Assembly (NCBI GenBank): GCA_026993275.1
Contig: JALWUB010000112.1
Span: 1 to 7,807 of the forward strand
Source: Robiginitomaculum sp.
Lineage (GTDB): Bacteria > Pseudomonadota > Alphaproteobacteria > Caulobacterales > Maricaulaceae
DNA: 7,807 bases
Direction: 5' to 3'
The translations under genes and the position numbers were made by a program. Numbering within the stretch: position 1 is the first letter of the stretch; every line of letters starts with the position of its first letter. A model generated the notes under the pieces. The model searched no databases. It worked only from the letters and a program-made list of their open reading frames with translations, and was not told where the DNA came from. Below are positions 7,393-7,807 of this stretch, one piece after another.

Positions 7393-7807
7393 ATGCCCGT
7401 TTTGCCGATGCTGCGCACCCTGTTTGTGATGCTCGCCCTTGCCCTGCCCGGGGCGGCGCTGGCCAGGGACAAGGCCGACCTGGTCGTCTATGGCGATTAT
7501 GTGCTCAGCATGAAAGCGGGCGCGGGCGTGCTCAAGGATGGCGCCGTGGCCGTGCGCGATGGTGCCATTCTCGCCGTCGGGCCGCGGGCGCAGATTGATG
7601 CGCAATACAGCGCCAAAAGCCGCATTTCCGGCCAGAACCGGGTGCTGATGCCGGGGCTGATCAATGGCCACACCCATGCAGCCATGGTGCTGTTTCGCGG
7701 CATGGCCGACGACAAGGCGCTGATCGACTGGCTGCAACACTACATCTTCCCCATGGAAGGCAGGTTCGTCGATCCGGACTTCATCCGCGCCGGGGCGCAA
7801 CTGGCGT
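7393..7807 (+). CDS. Exported amidohydrolase of the MtaD/SsnA (TRZ/ATZ) type, 3' end outside window
   Basis: Amino-terminal 138 residues of a metal-dependent hydrolase of the amidohydrolase superfamily; members deaminate or dechlorinate purine- or triazine-like compounds or hydrolyse amides. I translated from ATG at 7393 to the edge with no stop. Residues 1-24 form a signal peptide (short n-region with one Arg, core LFVMLALALPG, then AALA before RD). A beta-sandwich segment follows (about 28-85, ADLVVYGDYVLSM and VLKDGAVAVRDGAILAVGP). The first metal-binding strand is MPGLINGHTHAAMVLFRGM, with the HxH pair at H93 and H95. The next segment (DDKALIDWLQHYIFPMEGRFV) resembles S-adenosylhomocysteine/methylthioadenosine deaminases and chlorohydrolases. 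The remaining metal ligands and the substrate-specific residues lie beyond the window, so substrate cannot be assigned. Family proteins are usually about 430-480 residues and most are cytosolic, so the signal peptide is notable. It is transcribed away from the peptidase gene. Confidence 0.9.
   Translation, partial: MPVLPMLRTLFVMLALALPGAALARDKADLVVYGDYVLSMKAGAGVLKDGAVAVRDGAILAVGPRAQIDAQYSAKSRISGQNRVLMPGLINGHTHAAMVLFRGMADDKALIDWLQHYIFPMEGRFVDPDFIRAGAQLA

Noticed and set aside
7199..7393. Extended amino terminus of the peptidase, upstream of 7198
   Set aside because: It would bury the signal peptide behind 65 residues and cover the extended -10 and the divergent control region; ATG at 7198 has AGGGGG at the right distance.

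Overview
The window reads as a piece of a GC-rich, Gram-negative (probably proteobacterial) chromosome. It encodes an inner-membrane RND efflux permease with its periplasmic adaptor, and two proteins with Sec-type signal peptides, which implies a periplasm. No rRNA, tRNA, insertion sequence, CRISPR array or phage gene is visible. The exact taxon cannot be set from the sequence alone.

Layout: three genes lie on the minus strand and one on the plus strand. Reading leftward from 7198 they are a large secreted Tricorn-like S41 peptidase (7198 to 3881), a 169-base gap, an RND membrane-fusion (adaptor) protein (3711 to 2560), and an RND permease that starts inside the adaptor stop codon (2563) and runs off the left edge. 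Rightward from 7393 is the first third or so of an exported metal-dependent amidohydrolase of the MtaD/SsnA/TRZ-ATZ type, which runs off the right edge. The peptidase and the amidohydrolase diverge from a 194-base intergenic region. That region holds a good extended -10 for the peptidase, clear Shine-Dalgarno sequences for both genes and a short palindrome.

How the genes work together: adaptor and permease are an evident translationally coupled pair (ATGA overlap) forming two of the three parts of a tripartite efflux pump. No outer-membrane TolC-type gene is seen in the window. The Tricorn-like peptidase and the amidohydrolase both appear to be exported and may share a control region, but any common pathway is inference. 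Whether the peptidase transcript continues into the pump genes is open; the gap between them has a perfect 8-bp hairpin without a U-tract and a weak promoter candidate.

I see no convincing new system. The points most worth checking are the glycine in place of the first serine of the Tricorn catalytic tetrad, the signal peptide on an amidohydrolase of a usually cytosolic family, and similar TTTGC/GCAAA palindromes in the two intergenic regions. The many long open frames opposite the real genes are shadows of high-GC codon bias.
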